64,000 nt of DNA from Tetranychus cinnabarinus (taxonomy: Eukaryota; Arthropoda; Arachnida; Trombidiformes; Tetranychidae). Under the pieces are notes generated by a model. The model was not told where the DNA came from. It did no database searches and was given only the letters and a program-made list of their open reading frames with translations. The DNA lies in assembly GCA_022266195.1 (NCBI GenBank), contig WHVY01000002.1, positions 6,711,001-6,775,000 of the forward strand, read 5' to 3'. Numbering within the stretch: the first letter of the stretch is position 1; each line of letters starts with the position of its first letter. Both the position numbers and the translations under genes were made by a program. Below are positions 15,001 through 26,783 of this stretch, piece by piece.

Positions 15001-16360
15001 AATTGGAATCGACTTATTGATGGAGAAAATGCGAGTTTCAAGTTTCCAGTTGTAAAGATCTTTCAATCTTCTCGAAATGAAAAAAAGTCTTTTCAAGCAA
15101 AACAAATGAATTAATACAAGTTGCAGGTTTGCCTTTTATTGAACATTGATATTAGTCGAACTTGTTTGAACAGTTATTTTTAGAAAATTTCTTGTTCTTA
15201 ACTCATCGATTCTTGACTGTAGAGTTCGACTGTTATTCACAAGAGATCGTTCAATATGTAAAACCAAAGATGTGTAACCTCAAAGGTGAAAGAAATGGAA
15301 AGCTTGAATAAGTTATTGAAAATTTTTGGACGAAAAAAAAGATTTGAAGAAAACTGAAATGTACATTTTCCATGAAGTTTTTTTTTCTCTTTTAGTCTTT
15401 AGTTATTTTTGTACTTTTGGTCCAATCCTGGAATTTGATTCAACATTATTGCTATAAAAATTTGAACTCAAAAGGTAATGCAACTGAAGAAGAAGAAGAA
15501 GAGGAAAATTTGAAACTAAACAAAGATGATTGCATATAAAATGTCAATGTTTTTTCATCTTATTTTATCATTTTCAATTTTGTGAGTCAAATTTTGGGTG
15601 AAAAGGAAAAGATTAAAGGAGAAACAAAAGATGAAAATAAATAATAGTTTCAACAGCAAAGGGTTCAATATGCATTTACAATGTTCAACTGAGATGCTGA
15701 GAGGTTAGGGAACGTTTCATATATCGTTTTGTGAATTAATATTAAGGTTAAAAGTTGAAGGGTTTCCAGTAATAGATCAAGTAAAAAGACAAAACCTTTT
15801 CTCTGTTTGAACAAGTTGAACAAATAAATGGGGAAAAAGGTTGAATATTGAAAGGTTAAAGGGACAAACTTGATAATTGGTTAGACAAGGAGCAACATTG
15901 TTGATGGTAATAATTTAGGTAAATCTGTTTATTGATCCAATTGAATTAAAGTTGATTCACAATTAAAGCCATTTGATTGAGGTTGCAAGAGAAAGAGTTT
16001 TAATGTAAATTCAGTGTTGAACAAATACAATGGTATTCAGTTACCATTTACCCTTAGGAAGCCAACCTTTAATCACAATTGGTATTACAGTTATTTACCT
16101 TTCGACTCATATTTAACCTTATTTATACTTTTGTCAACAATTAATTTAATAACACAATTTATTCACCTTCTTCTTCTTGGCAGACTTTACCATCTTCAAT
16201 CCATTTACATTAAGACTTGATAAGCATCATCCAGAAATGCATTTAACAAGCTAAAATGATTTGCATTAATGGGACTTATTTGGATATTTACATTTAATAT
16301 TTTTCCATTTTCTTTTTTCTTCTTTCTCTCATTTTACCTTTTATTTCGTTAATTTTCTCA
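1..16360. other. Gene-poor AT-rich region, no supportable gene
   Basis: I find no reading frame with a recognisable domain, codon-like constraint or splice-linked exon series. All frames are short, and rich in Phe, Leu, Ser and Lys as expected from the T-rich and A-rich strands. The sequence is full of short TTTTC/GAAAA and TCATT words. A weak, diverged duplication lies around 1540-1775, where two ~100-bp blocks ~130 bp apart share words such as GAAACAGAAATTTTC and ACCAATTTCTT. Distal exons of the potassium channel at 26784-27273 could in principle be hidden here on the minus strand, but I could not identify any. Confidence 0.5.
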
Positions 16361-16809
16361 GATTCAGATTTAGTTACATTCAATGAAAATCAAATGAAAA
16401 TTTAAATGGCTGTCAATCTTACCGGTTGTACCTCAACTTGAAGCAATACTTGATGCAGAGAGAGTGACTCTGTTAGGTTGAAAATTTTTGACTTTTGGCT
16501 TAACCAGACTCGGTTGAAATGAGAATGGAAAATTGATGAAAATGATGATCATGATTATGGATTTAGATGATAATGAAGATGCAAATGCTGATATTTAAAC
16601 TCATGGCATCATGCAATTGTTCAACAGTCTGATTTGATTGAGACTTTGTTACATTTAATGAAAATTCAAATGATTATCAATCTCAACGAGAGTACCTCAA
16701 CTAGAAGCAATACTTGATGCAGAGAGAGTGACTTTGTTAGGTTGAAAATTATTGACTTTTGGCTTAACCAGACTCGGTTGAAATGAGAATGGAAAATGAA
16801 AAAATGAAG

Positions 16810-17372
16810 TGTTATGTCCCACTCTTGAATTTTTGGATTCTTCCATCAACCCATCACCGATAACCCATCAATCGCACATCAGCCTATCACTCCATCAGTC
16901 TTCCATCGATCAGTACTTAACTAGTTTAACAATAATAATTGTAATACTTAATTCAAATCTTCTTCTTCTATTCACAATTTTCCGTTGAGATAATTACTTA
17001 GCTTAACGACTTTCACATTCTTTTCCTAATCCAATAAGCTACTTTATTGTACCAATCTCTTCTCCTTAACTTGCCCTCAGGCTATGACCACTTGTCTTCA
17101 TTTCCGTCCGTTGTATTCCTTTACACATTTGTACACCATATTTCACTTCCTAATTTTCCCTATTTAAACCCGAACTGACCAAACTTAAGTCAGAGTCCAC
17201 TGTCAGTTTGAGAGCTCACTTTGAGAGTTTCACTAACCTTCAACCCGTAAACATTAGTTTTTGATTTCAATTAAACTTTACTTTTTGCTTTACACTAAGT
17301 TTACACTTGTGTTGTGTTTCCAACCTTTCATTTCTTTTGATTATTTTATTTTCTTGATTTTGGGACACAACA
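16810..17372 (+). repeat. 5' LTR
   Basis: The repeat starts TGTTATGTCCC and ends GGGACACAACA, giving imperfect terminal inverted ends typical of LTRs. A TATTTAAACC box near 17160 is followed ~30 bp later by initiator-like sequence, so transcription of genomic RNA probably begins around 17195-17210 (inference). The first 110 bases contain many CCATCA-like words, also seen inside the coding region. Confidence 0.95.
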
Positions 17373-17375
17373 TTC

Positions 17376-17391
17376 TGGCGCAGTCGACAGG
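17376..17391 (+). other. Primer-binding site (tRNA-Ser-like)
   Basis: The sequence TGGCGCAGTCGACAGG begins three bases after the 5' LTR. Its TGGCGCAGTCG start resembles the serine-tRNA primer sites known from insect gypsy-group elements such as 17.6 and 297. The gag start codon follows immediately at 17392, so there is no untranslated leader after the primer site. Confidence 0.8.
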
Positions 17392-20300
17392 ATGTCTGTT
17401 AAAATTAAATTTAATTTTGTGCGTACTGATGAAGGAGTTGTTTTACAAAGGTATCAACTACCAAATTCATCAGAGTGGACTCTCCTTGATGAGGAACATC
17501 AAGCACTGAACAATCATCAAGTTATTTTAGATAAAAGTGCAGTAGCTACAGCCGTAGAAAATCTTGTTAGAACAAGAACCATTTGTGTTACCTTGACTAA
17601 TGAGCAAGCAGTGCCTTACGTGGACAATGTGTTTGGTGATACCAGCGAGGTTGACGAATCTCCCAGTGTTTCTAATTCTACACCAACATTGGAATCATCT
17701 ATAATGGTAACTGTGACGGAAATGCTCCGTGCTCAACAAGAGGCTTTCAACGCTACAATTAATTGTTTAAAAGAATCTTTTATGCCGCTTACTAAAAGAG
17801 TGCAAAAATTGGACATTCCACTTTTTGATGGAAAAACTGAAGATGCCAAGACGTGGATGATCACCTACGAGAAGTTATGTGCTCATAATGGTTGGTCAAC
17901 AGACGCATCAAAAATCAATGGTTTAAAGGCAAACTTAGATGGAAACGCATCGAAATGGTACAACTCAATGGTAAGAGATGGTGTTCCAGAAGATTGGTTA
18001 GTTTGGAAAGAATCCTTTTTGTGTTCATTTGGACAAAATCGAATTGCCACAGCTTTAGCAGCAGATAGATGGGAATATCGTGGAGGATCTCTCATGGACT
18101 ACTACTATGAAAAGCAAAGATTGATACAAGTCGCGCACCCTAATCTGGACGAAGACACTTTTGTTACCCGTGTTATGATGGGACTTCCAGAGGAACTTCA
18201 AAATCAACTATTGGCCAAAGACATTGCAGATAGACAGCAGCTTAGGTCATCTTTAGAAAAACTGAAGCCCTTGAAAGTCAACAAACCATTTCATCTAAAA
18301 GGTAAGAATGAAAAGTCTATTTCTGATCATAAGGTTAGCAAGCAACGCGATGGTCGATCGAACCACAATCTTTATGTTTCTGATAACCCAGGGTCCTTAT
18401 CCATCCAATCACCCCATCACCCATCATCTATCAATCAATCACCATCAACCATCAGTCCATCATCGACAACCCATCAGCCAATACCATTATCAAATTTAAG
18501 TCCTTCAGTTAGTGTTAGCTTGCCTTTAATGAAGCAACCCATCGATCCTAAGTGTGAAGCCATTATCAATGGTACAATTAACTCATGTTTGCTAGATACA
18601 GGTTCTGACTTTAATTTTATTAGATCTGACAAAAGTCATTTCATAAATTCCCCAATTTTTGATTGTAACTTTTCTGTTCGAGGTTTTGGTGGGAATACCT
18701 CAAATGTTTCAAAAGAAACAAAACTTAACATTACTGTCTATGGTAAAAGTGCTGAATTATCATTCGGAGTAGTAGATAAGTCTTATATGCCTTATGATGT
18801 GCTAATAGGGAAACATGGCTTAGGACCATTAGGTTTAGGCTTACAAATGTTGAATTGTAATTTAGTGAATAGACAATGCAACACAGTAGAGAAGATATCA
18901 TCCAAGGATGATGTTATTCAAAAATTTCCTGAAATAGTTAGTCATCAGCTTCCTGACACTGACACTCCTTATGTCGATTTCAAACTTAAAGAAAACCATG
19001 CGATTGTTAAGCGTAAATATTATCCTTTAAATAAAATTAGATACCAATGGGCTCAAGATAAAATATCTGAGTTACTGAAGAAAGGTATCATATCTAATTC
19101 TAACTCCATTTATTCATCTCCGATCACTCTCGCAACAAAAGAGAATGGTGATCTTAGGCTATGCATAGACTATAGAGATATTAATAAAGAAACAGAATTA
19201 GATCCTTTTCCATTTCCTTTAATTGATTTTGTAATTAACAATTTTGGTGGTTGTAAATACTTTACCAAAATTGATCTTAAAGAAGGCTTCTGGCAACTTA
19301 AACTTTCACCTGAAACAAGAAAATTTAGTGCTTTTGTGACACCGTTCGGTCAATATGAATGGAATAGATTACCATTCGGTTGGAAGAATAGTCCAGCTAT
19401 ATTCCAACGCCGAATGACAGAAATTCTAGGTGACTTGCTTTCTGAAAATATTTCTAGTGATCTGAATACGCCATTAAGAAAAGTATGTGTTTATGTCGAT
19501 GACATTTGTGTTGGATCCAATGATCTTAACGAATGTGCGAAGCTCACATACGAAGTACTCCGAAGAATTTCAGATGCTAAGATGATAATAAATCTAGAGA
19601 AATCTGAATTCTGTAAAAGAGAAGTGAAATTCTTAGGGAAAGTATTAAATGGTGAAACTAAGACAACAAAGCAAGAGAGTGTTGAGAAAGTTAGAAACAT
19701 GGCTAGACCGAAAGACATTCACACTTTAAGAAAATTCACTGGATTAACTGGTCACTTTAGACCCTTCATTAAAAATTATGCTCAAATTGTTAGACCCCTG
19801 GACAGACTTAAACAAAAAGACGTTCCATTTGAATGGTCAACTGAGTGTGAAAATGCATTTACTTTACTTAAGGAAATTATCACAGATAATCCTATCCTTT
19901 GCTTGCCAAATCCTTTATTACCTTATGAACTTTGTACAGATGCTAGTTATTTTGGCACTGGTTCCATTCTGTACCAAAGAGATAAATCTCAACCCAAAAA
20001 CAAACAATTGAAACCAATTGGTTACCAATCCTACACATTTACCAAACATGAAGTTAATTATAGTACCACTGATAAAGAGGCACTTGCTGTAATTAAGGCA
20101 ATAAAATATTTCAGGTCCTATCTTGAAGGTCAAAAGTTCATTGTTAACACTGACCATATTGCACTTAAATATTTGATGAATATTGATGAGCCTAAAGGTA
20201 GATTGGCAAGATGGCAAATATTCTTGCAAACCTACGATATTGAAATTAACCATCGACCAGGAAGACTCCTAACCGATGCTGATGCTTTGTCTAGGTTATG

Positions 20301-21471
20301 TTTAGATGTACCTGTTGATGGTATGATTGTTAGTAATACTTCAGATCCATCATTCAACCATCAATCCAATCGATCCATCAGCGATCATCCATCAGTTCAT
20401 CAGCAAACACAAATTAACCATAAACCTAAATTCATAAATAAAAGTGAATCATTGAGAGTTTTCCAAGCATATCATGATGATCCGGAATCAGGAGGTCATG
20501 ATGGTTTCTGGCGAACTTATATTAAAATAAGAGCTAGATTCCGTTGGAAAGGCATGAAAAAAGACACTTTAGATTATGTTAAATCTTGTCATGTATGCCA
20601 AACCCTCAAACCTAAACGTTACCTTGATATTCCTATTAATTCTACCCTTTCTAAAATTCCTTTCCATACCTTACATATCGACTTTGGCGAGCTTGCTAAA
20701 CGAAGTGAAAAGATCAAGACTACTCGTTCTTTCCTTTTAGTTATTGATGAAGCTACTCGATTGCTTAATGGTAAAGCCATGAGAGAGAAAAGTGCTTCAG
20801 TCATCAAGTTCCTTTCATCACTACGTTTCATTGACCAAGTGAAAGTCATCGTCTCCGATAATGGAACCGCTTTTACATCCAAAGAAATAACTTCTTGGGC
20901 AAAAGAAAAAGGTATCACTTTACGATACTCTTCACCATACCATCCATCATCAAACGGTTTAATAGAGCGAAGAATGGCTGATATTAAACAATACATTAAG
21001 ATTTACACTGGCAAAGGCGGCAACTGGAAACAAATTCTTGACTCAGCTATATCCCATGCAAATAGATCCTACAATGTTACTATTGGATGCAGTCCATTAT
21101 TGAAAGCCTATGGCAAACCAGTAACTCTACCAGCAGATAAATTATTCGATGTAACCCCAGCTCCTTCTACTCCTCGCACTGATGATGAAATTGCAAAGTT
21201 CCGAAAGAACAACCTCACAAAGAAAAAGATGAAAAGCATCAAACTTCAAATCAATGACTTGATAATGGTAAGATCTGGCTATAAAGACAACAAGCGAAAA
21301 ATTGATGGACCTTACAAAGTGATGAAAATATCATACCAACTTGGCATTCCAAAAACTATCGAATACGAAACAGATAAAGGTGTTAAAGTTGCTCACGTCT
21401 CCAATGTTTATAAATATCATGAACGGAGTCATGAAAATAAAGTCAGGGAGGATGTTATGTCCCACTCTTGA
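17392..21471 (+). CDS. gag-pol: Gag-Pol polyprotein of the LTR retrotransposon
   Basis: This is a single 1,359-residue frame. Residues ~145-290 form a retrotransposon Gag capsid region (WMITYEKL, NASKWYNSM). There is no CCHC zinc knuckle. An aspartic protease active site, DTGSD, starts at D402. Reverse transcriptase carries YVDD at 701-704. RNase H has a catalytic-type Asp at 850 (CTDAS). The integrase has a CHVC zinc-binding half-site and a D1097, D1156, E1192 triad with exact D,D35E spacing. Gag and Pol lie in the same frame, so no frameshift signal is needed. The stop codon lies 19 bases inside the 3' LTR. Low-complexity Ser/Pro/His linkers sit before the protease (~335-370) and between RNase H and integrase (~985-1010). 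The frame is uninterrupted, so the copy may be functional. Confidence 0.96.
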   Translation: MSVKIKFNFVRTDEGVVLQRYQLPNSSEWTLLDEEHQALNNHQVILDKSAVATAVENLVRTRTICVTLTNEQAVPYVDNVFGDTSEVDESPSVSNSTPTLESSIMVTVTEMLRAQQEAFNATINCLKESFMPLTKRVQKLDIPLFDGKTEDAKTWMITYEKLCAHNGWSTDASKINGLKANLDGNASKWYNSMVRDGVPEDWLVWKESFLCSFGQNRIATALAADRWEYRGGSLMDYYYEKQRLIQVAHPNLDEDTFVTRVMMGLPEELQNQLLAKDIADRQQLRSSLEKLKPLKVNKPFHLKGKNEKSISDHKVSKQRDGRSNHNLYVSDNPGSLSIQSPHHPSSINQSPSTISPSSTTHQPIPLSNLSPSVSVSLPLMKQPIDPKCEAIINGTINSCLLDTGSDFNFIRSDKSHFINSPIFDCNFSVRGFGGNTSNVSKETKLNITVYGKSAELSFGVVDKSYMPYDVLIGKHGLGPLGLGLQMLNCNLVNRQCNTVEKISSKDDVIQKFPEIVSHQLPDTDTPYVDFKLKENHAIVKRKYYPLNKIRYQWAQDKISELLKKGIISNSNSIYSSPITLATKENGDLRLCIDYRDINKETELDPFPFPLIDFVINNFGGCKYFTKIDLKEGFWQLKLSPETRKFSAFVTPFGQYEWNRLPFGWKNSPAIFQRRMTEILGDLLSENISSDLNTPLRKVCVYVDDICVGSNDLNECAKLTYEVLRRISDAKMIINLEKSEFCKREVKFLGKVLNGETKTTKQESVEKVRNMARPKDIHTLRKFTGLTGHFRPFIKNYAQIVRPLDRLKQKDVPFEWSTECENAFTLLKEIITDNPILCLPNPLLPYELCTDASYFGTGSILYQRDKSQPKNKQLKPIGYQSYTFTKHEVNYSTTDKEALAVIKAIKYFRSYLEGQKFIVNTDHIALKYLMNIDEPKGRLARWQIFLQTYDIEINHRPGRLLTDADALSRLCLDVPVDGMIVSNTSDPSFNHQSNRSISDHPSVHQQTQINHKPKFINKSESLRVFQAYHDDPESGGHDGFWRTYIKIRARFRWKGMKKDTLDYVKSCHVCQTLKPKRYLDIPINSTLSKIPFHTLHIDFGELAKRSEKIKTTRSFLLVIDEATRLLNGKAMREKSASVIKFLSSLRFIDQVKVIVSDNGTAFTSKEITSWAKEKGITLRYSSPYHPSSNGLIERRMADIKQYIKIYTGKGGNWKQILDSAISHANRSYNVTIGCSPLLKAYGKPVTLPADKLFDVTPAPSTPRTDDEIAKFRKNNLTKKKMKSIKLQINDLIMVRSGYKDNKRKIDGPYKVMKISYQLGIPKTIEYETDKGVKVAHVSNVYKYHERSHENKVREDVMSHS
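21445..21452 (+). other. Polypurine tract
   Basis: AGGGAGGA immediately precedes the 3' LTR. It is the expected plus-strand primer of reverse transcription and lies inside the coding frame, which continues into the LTR. Confidence 0.8.
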
Positions 21472-22015
21472 ATTTTTGGATTCTTCCATCAACCCATCAC
21501 CGATAACCCATCAATCGCACATCAGCCTATCACTCCATCAGTCTTCCATCGATCAGTACTTAACTAGTTTAACAATAATAATTGTAATACTTAATTCAAA
21601 TCTTCTTCTTCTATTCACAATTTTCCGTTGAGATAATTACTTAGCTTAACGACTTTCACATTCTTTTCCTAATCCAATAAGCTACTTTATTGTACCAATC
21701 TCTTCTCCTTAACTTGCCCTCAGGCTATGACCACTTGTCTTCATTTCCGTCCGTTGTATTCCTTTACACATTTGTACACCATATTTCACTTCCTAATTTT
21801 CCCTATTTAAACCCGAACTGACCAAACTTAAGTCAGAGTCCACTGTCAGTTTGAGAGCTCACTTTGAGAGTTTCACTAACCTTCAACCCGTAAACATTAG
21901 TTTTTGATTTCAATTAAACTTTACTTTTTGCTTTACACTAAGTTTACACTTGTGTTGTGTTTCCAACCTTTCATTTCTTTTGATTATTTTATTTTCTTGA
22001 TTTTGGGACACAACA
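21453..22015 (+). repeat. 3' LTR
   Basis: This copy has the same 563-bp length and sequence as the 5' LTR by eye. Its first bases supply the last codons and stop of gag-pol. The target duplication TGAAG follows at 22016-22020. Confidence 0.95.
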
Positions 22016-22145
22016 TGAAGAAATGAAAATGATCATGATTATGGATTGGGATGGTGATGAAGATATTAAATGCTGATATTTACACTTACGGCATCATGAG
22101 ACTGTTTAACTGTCGGATTTGATTCAGATTTAGTTACATTTACTA

Positions 22146-25100
22146 TTGACAATTGTTAAAGTTTGTTTAAAGTGAACTTTGGATTAATTCTTGTACTGTT
22201 TTTTTGTTTTCAATATTGACAACTTTTCGTTGGTCAAAGGCAATCAAACAGAATCAATGAAAGTGAAGAAATGATATTCAGTCAAGCCTGAAATGGAAAA
22301 CAATGAACATTATATTGTTTCGCCGGGTTCGTCTCCTGATGATGATGATGGTTGATGGAAGATGGAAAGTTGGAAATGGTTATTTTCTGTAGTTTTTTCG
22401 TCCTCTTTTCATCTTCATTCATCTTCCCGTCGTCTTCTGTTGATATTGTTGGATATTAGGTTGAGAGTGGATAAATGAACAAATATTGTGTGTGTTTACT
22501 TGAAGAGGGTTAAAGTTGAAGGAGCAAATATTGTGTTATTATGTATAAGATTTTTTTTCCTGTTTCACTGAAATCTTACCTGCATTTGGAAATATAATAA
22601 TAATTGGTTCCTTTTGTTTAATGATCATCCATGATAAATACAAGGTAATAAGGGAAATAACCATGATAAGTATTATTATTGAATGGGAAAGTGAAACTGC
22701 CAGGAAAACGAAGTAAATCACAATCATTTACTTTTAATGAGTTTAAGAAGACAAAGTTAACTCTTTTTGTCTTCTTCTTCTTCCTCCTTTTTCCCTTCTC
22801 TCTCTGTGTGTTTGGGTTGTTAATGTGTTGTTTTGTTACTCCAACAGATTAGACTATCCATGGATTGTTTAATTGTCATCACACAATTAAAGTTAATCAA
22901 GAGTAATCGTTGTCATCAAAGTAAGAAATGAAACTTTGCTCTTTTTTTGTATTCTCTTGCCATTCACTTTGTAAGTCAAGAGCTTTTTTTCATAACTATT
23001 TTAATGTTATTGATTATTTTATTGAATCTTTTTATGCAAACAAACGCTTCAAAAATAATGAAAAGCTTGAAAGGTTTTCATCCATTAAATGGCCAAGTTT
23101 CCTTAAAGTATTATGTCAACCTTTCGCAGTGAATTTGGTAAAAATAAATCTCCAAAACTTGTTCAGTTTTAAATTATTCAGTTGGTAAAATTTGATAACC
23201 GGACTTTACAAGACTACTCAATAAGGTTCAATCAAGTTTCAAGAACTAAATGAAGTTGAAAGTAAATGGTTAATGTTGATTCATTAAAGAAAATTCATCG
23301 ACTGAAGGAGTCAAAGATAAAACTTGAAATTCTCAGCCAACGATTTGAACTGAAAAAATATTCACGTAAAGCACAAAAAGAAATCGAAGGAAAAGTTCAG
23401 AATCTAGAGGATCGTAATTCGACGGTTTTAATATCAGTTTTGAGTGAAATTTCGTTTCCCCAAACAACACCTTCGATTGCCAACGATTTCTTCCAACGAA
23501 ATGTTGGAATAAAAAAGTTGATAAATTGAACGAAATGGCGATTCTTTTCGATAATTTTCTCATCTTTTCTCTTCTTTTTGATATTATTTCCGGTCATTTT
23601 ATTCTTTCTTCACTTGCCCATTCTAATCAGACTCATCATTATTGTAACAATTGATTATTAAAGAAAGTCATTGCTAACAATAAACATTATCATTATACGA
23701 CTTGAATCTCTTTTTATTTTGATAAAGTTGTTTAATTTCCGGATCACATTGAGACTGACCAATAATAATAATAAATTCATTCATTCATTTAACCTCATTT
23801 AAAGTTAATCATATTTGTTCGAGGCTGGTAAAAGGTTAAAGACAAGTAAAAATGTAAACATCGTTTAATTGATTAACCTTAACGGATAATTTAATTAATC
23901 TTTGAAAAGAATAACAAATTTGACTATTTTGCTGTTCAACAAAAGAAACTAATTATAACAATAAATTAATTTACATTAATTGGTCAAGTAATGTACTAAT
24001 TACATTTGACCACATTTTAAAGGTTAATCATTTGACTGGCAAAGGTTGCGTTTGATCAAAGTAAAAGGTAATTGCAGTTGACTGTTTAACACGTTATAAA
24101 TTGATTGGCTAATGATGATGATGATTAGGTTTGAGACTTATTTTGATGGAAACAAAACGAAAGCCTTTACCTTTGATCCAATTGGGCCAATTGAAAGGTA
24201 AATAAATTATTGAAGTAAAAAGCAAAAGTAAAAATTAAGATTGATTGGGATTGATTGAAACAGAGTCAACATTGATTCCGTTTTCATGAGCTTTTTGGCA
24301 ACATTTTTTTTCCAACCAATTTAGAAACTTGAAATGTTATTCAGGTGAAACTTGAGTTAATCAAAATTTATTGCATTCCATTTATTGATTGAGATGGGAA
24401 ACGGTTAAGTTAAAGTAACCGATAAGTTTTATGATAATAAATGCATTTATAAACAGATTGGCAAAGCGAGTGAAAAACTTTCAACGTTTTGCTGGGAGTT
24501 TTTATTATCTCATGAATGAAAAGTACAGAAACGAAGCATTTTTAATCCCAATCGGAGCGAATGGAAAATAATTTTTCCAAATCTTGAAATCTATACAATA
24601 TATTTAAGCATAAAGCACCATTAATTTGAATCACGAAATCAAGCTTTTCTCTCATTCGTTTCCCTAAGTTACATTCCCTGTAAATCAAAGCTGCTAGAGA
24701 TATTCGTTAAGCCATTTTGACTAAGGGTGGATACAGCGATATTGACGTGAATAACGGAGAGTTTTTACAAGACTAGCTTTCGTTTGTAAAGACAAATCTT
24801 GGTAGAGCGAATTCAGTTCCCACTGTCGATTCTACTAATGTTTATCGAATTTTTTTACCGTTCAAGTTCTTCAATATCCTATTCACAATGTTTGTGTTAA
24901 CATCAAAGTTTTAACTTTGCTTAAGAGTAATTGTCTCATATCTGTGTGTTCAATCTGAAAAGTTACTAAATATTTTCTAAACAGAAGAAAAAGAGAAATC
25001 AGTTGAAAAATCTCAGACCAATTTCCGTTGAAATCAAGACAAATCAAAGGTCACTTTGCAGAGTCAAATACTAGTTGAATGGTGAAAAATTTAAAAAGAT

Positions 25101-26783
25101 TGACTTTTGATTGAAACTATCATTGAATGGGGAAAAATTGTTAGAGAAGTAAAATGAATTAAAAACAATACGATTTGGGCGAAAGAAGAAATGAAGACTA
25201 AAAAGTGAATTAAGAAATGGATGAATTGAAAGATTTGCTGACAAGATTTTCGAGCTTATTTCATCTTGCTAGTTATCCAATGCTGTCTACCTCTGTCTAC
25301 CTTCAATCAATCCCTCTTTCTCTCCTTCTTCTTGTTCATCTCCTTTCCTTATCTTCATCTTGTTTGGTAACATTGAAAGTTGTTGCAACTGTAAACTATC
25401 AATCAAACTGTATTCACCATTTTCACATCTGAAATCCATTCTTACTTTGATTCTGCTTGATTTACTTTTAATCCTCTCCCTGTCACAACTAATTTCATAT
25501 TTAACTGAACCAGAAAAATTTATCTTCATCTTTAATACTCTTTTACTCCCTTCCTTCATCATCTTTATCATTTTCATTCAATCATTTCTCACTTTCTTAT
25601 CCTTTCTCACCTTTTCAATGATATTTAGTCTATTAAGATTCTCTTCTGGATAAAAGTTTACATTTTTTTTCCTTCTTCCATCCCTTTGCTTCTCATACTT
25701 TTTTTTGCATCAAATCCAGTTTTGCACTTTACAAAACTACAAATCTTGTAATATCAAGTTTCTTGTTTCATTATTTTTTGTACTCAAAATGTAATGGATT
25801 AAAAGGGTATTTTATTAACACAATTCAATTGAATTTTTAACTCTTTTTTTGCTTCTCTTCTCGTCAGTCTTGTTACAATCTCAATCAGCTTAACAATCAT
25901 TTTAAATTCAATCTTATTCAGAAGGAGAAGAAGAAGAGCCAAAAAAAGCCTTTTAGTGATTAAATTAAACCTTCAATCTAATTGATTGATTGAGCCTGAA
26001 TAGGCCTTAGAGTTAACCCAAAATGTATCTTTAACTTGATTGACATACAATCATTTCAGGTTAAATTAATGTTTCTTTTAATCTGTATAAAAATCGGATT
26101 CAATCAAATTGCTCTAATTGATTGTTGTACTTTCAAGTGAAATGGTTAATAATGAAAGCGTGTTGATAGGTAAGTTTAATAAGTCTAATCATGAATTTCA
26201 AAGTAAACCCAATTTGAATTGTAATGAGACAGGGAAAAGCGTTTTACGTTTTGTTCAAAATTTTACCTCTACATATGTTTTCATCTGGAAAAGACTAAAC
26301 AGACAACCTTTTTTTGGCCAACATTTTTTGCTTTTTCAAATCAAATTAAGTTAATTTAACCAACAATCAGTTTAACATTGGCAAAGCAGGGAAAGGCTAC
26401 ATTAGCTAATTAAGTTAATAGAAGTGTAAATTGTTTCTTAAACATGAAACGATCAAGATTTGCTTTCAACCCAAACAATCGGGGAAAAAATGTCTTCATC
26501 AATCATTACCTAACCTTGCAGTGTTTTTTGAAAAGCTTTTGCCTTCTTCTCATCCGCACCTTATCATCGTTGGTTAATCGGGTTAAATTGCGAGTTAAAT
26601 TGTTTAAATTAAACAGTAACAATCAAAATGTAATTGAACCCAAATCTGGTTTTCATTGAAAGGGAAAGGAAAATTTTTAAAGAGGAAAAAAACATTGTTT
26701 TGTTTTAGCTCTGTTGCTGTCAGTCGAGTTAATGTTTTGGTTTTTTTCTGGTGTTCTGGTTAATTGTCAATTGTTGCACTTAC
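22146..26783. other. Noncoding stretch, probably intron or flank of the K+ channel gene
   Basis: No recognisable coding sequence is visible on either strand. The donor site of the channel exon at 26784 points into this interval, so at least its start is intronic on the minus strand. I looked for an exon opening with the TYG half of the selectivity filter and found none. Pyrimidine-rich segments occur around 25300-25700. Confidence 0.5.

Larger units (their letters stand above)
16810..22015 (+). mobile_element. Complete Ty3/gypsy LTR retrotransposon
   Basis: This 5,206-bp element has two 563-bp direct repeats (TG...CA ends), a primer-binding site, one gag-pol frame and a polypurine tract. It is flanked by the 5-bp target duplication TGAAG at 16805-16809 and 22016-22020. 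The order protease, reverse transcriptase, RNase H, integrase places it in the Ty3/gypsy (Metaviridae) group. No env frame is present. The two LTRs are the same length and I saw no difference between them by eye, so the insertion should be recent. It interrupts a host tandem repeat. Confidence 0.96.
16361..22145. repeat. ~274-bp tandem repeat split by a retrotransposon
   Basis: A unit beginning GATTCAGATTTAGTTACATT at 16361 is repeated in diverged form from about 16635 (period ~274 bp). Shared blocks include GCAATACTTGATGCAGAGAG and GGCTTAACCAGACTCGGTTG. The second copy is cut at 16809 by the LTR retrotransposon and resumes at 22021 with the ATGATCATGATTATGGATT block. The start of a third copy (GATTCAGATTTAGTTACATT) appears near 22120. 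The array is host DNA that pre-dates the insertion. I do not recognise the repeat family. Confidence 0.75.

Noticed and set aside
20619..20996. 125-residue minus-strand frame within the integrase region of gag-pol
   Set aside because: Antisense shadow of a well-supported coding region.
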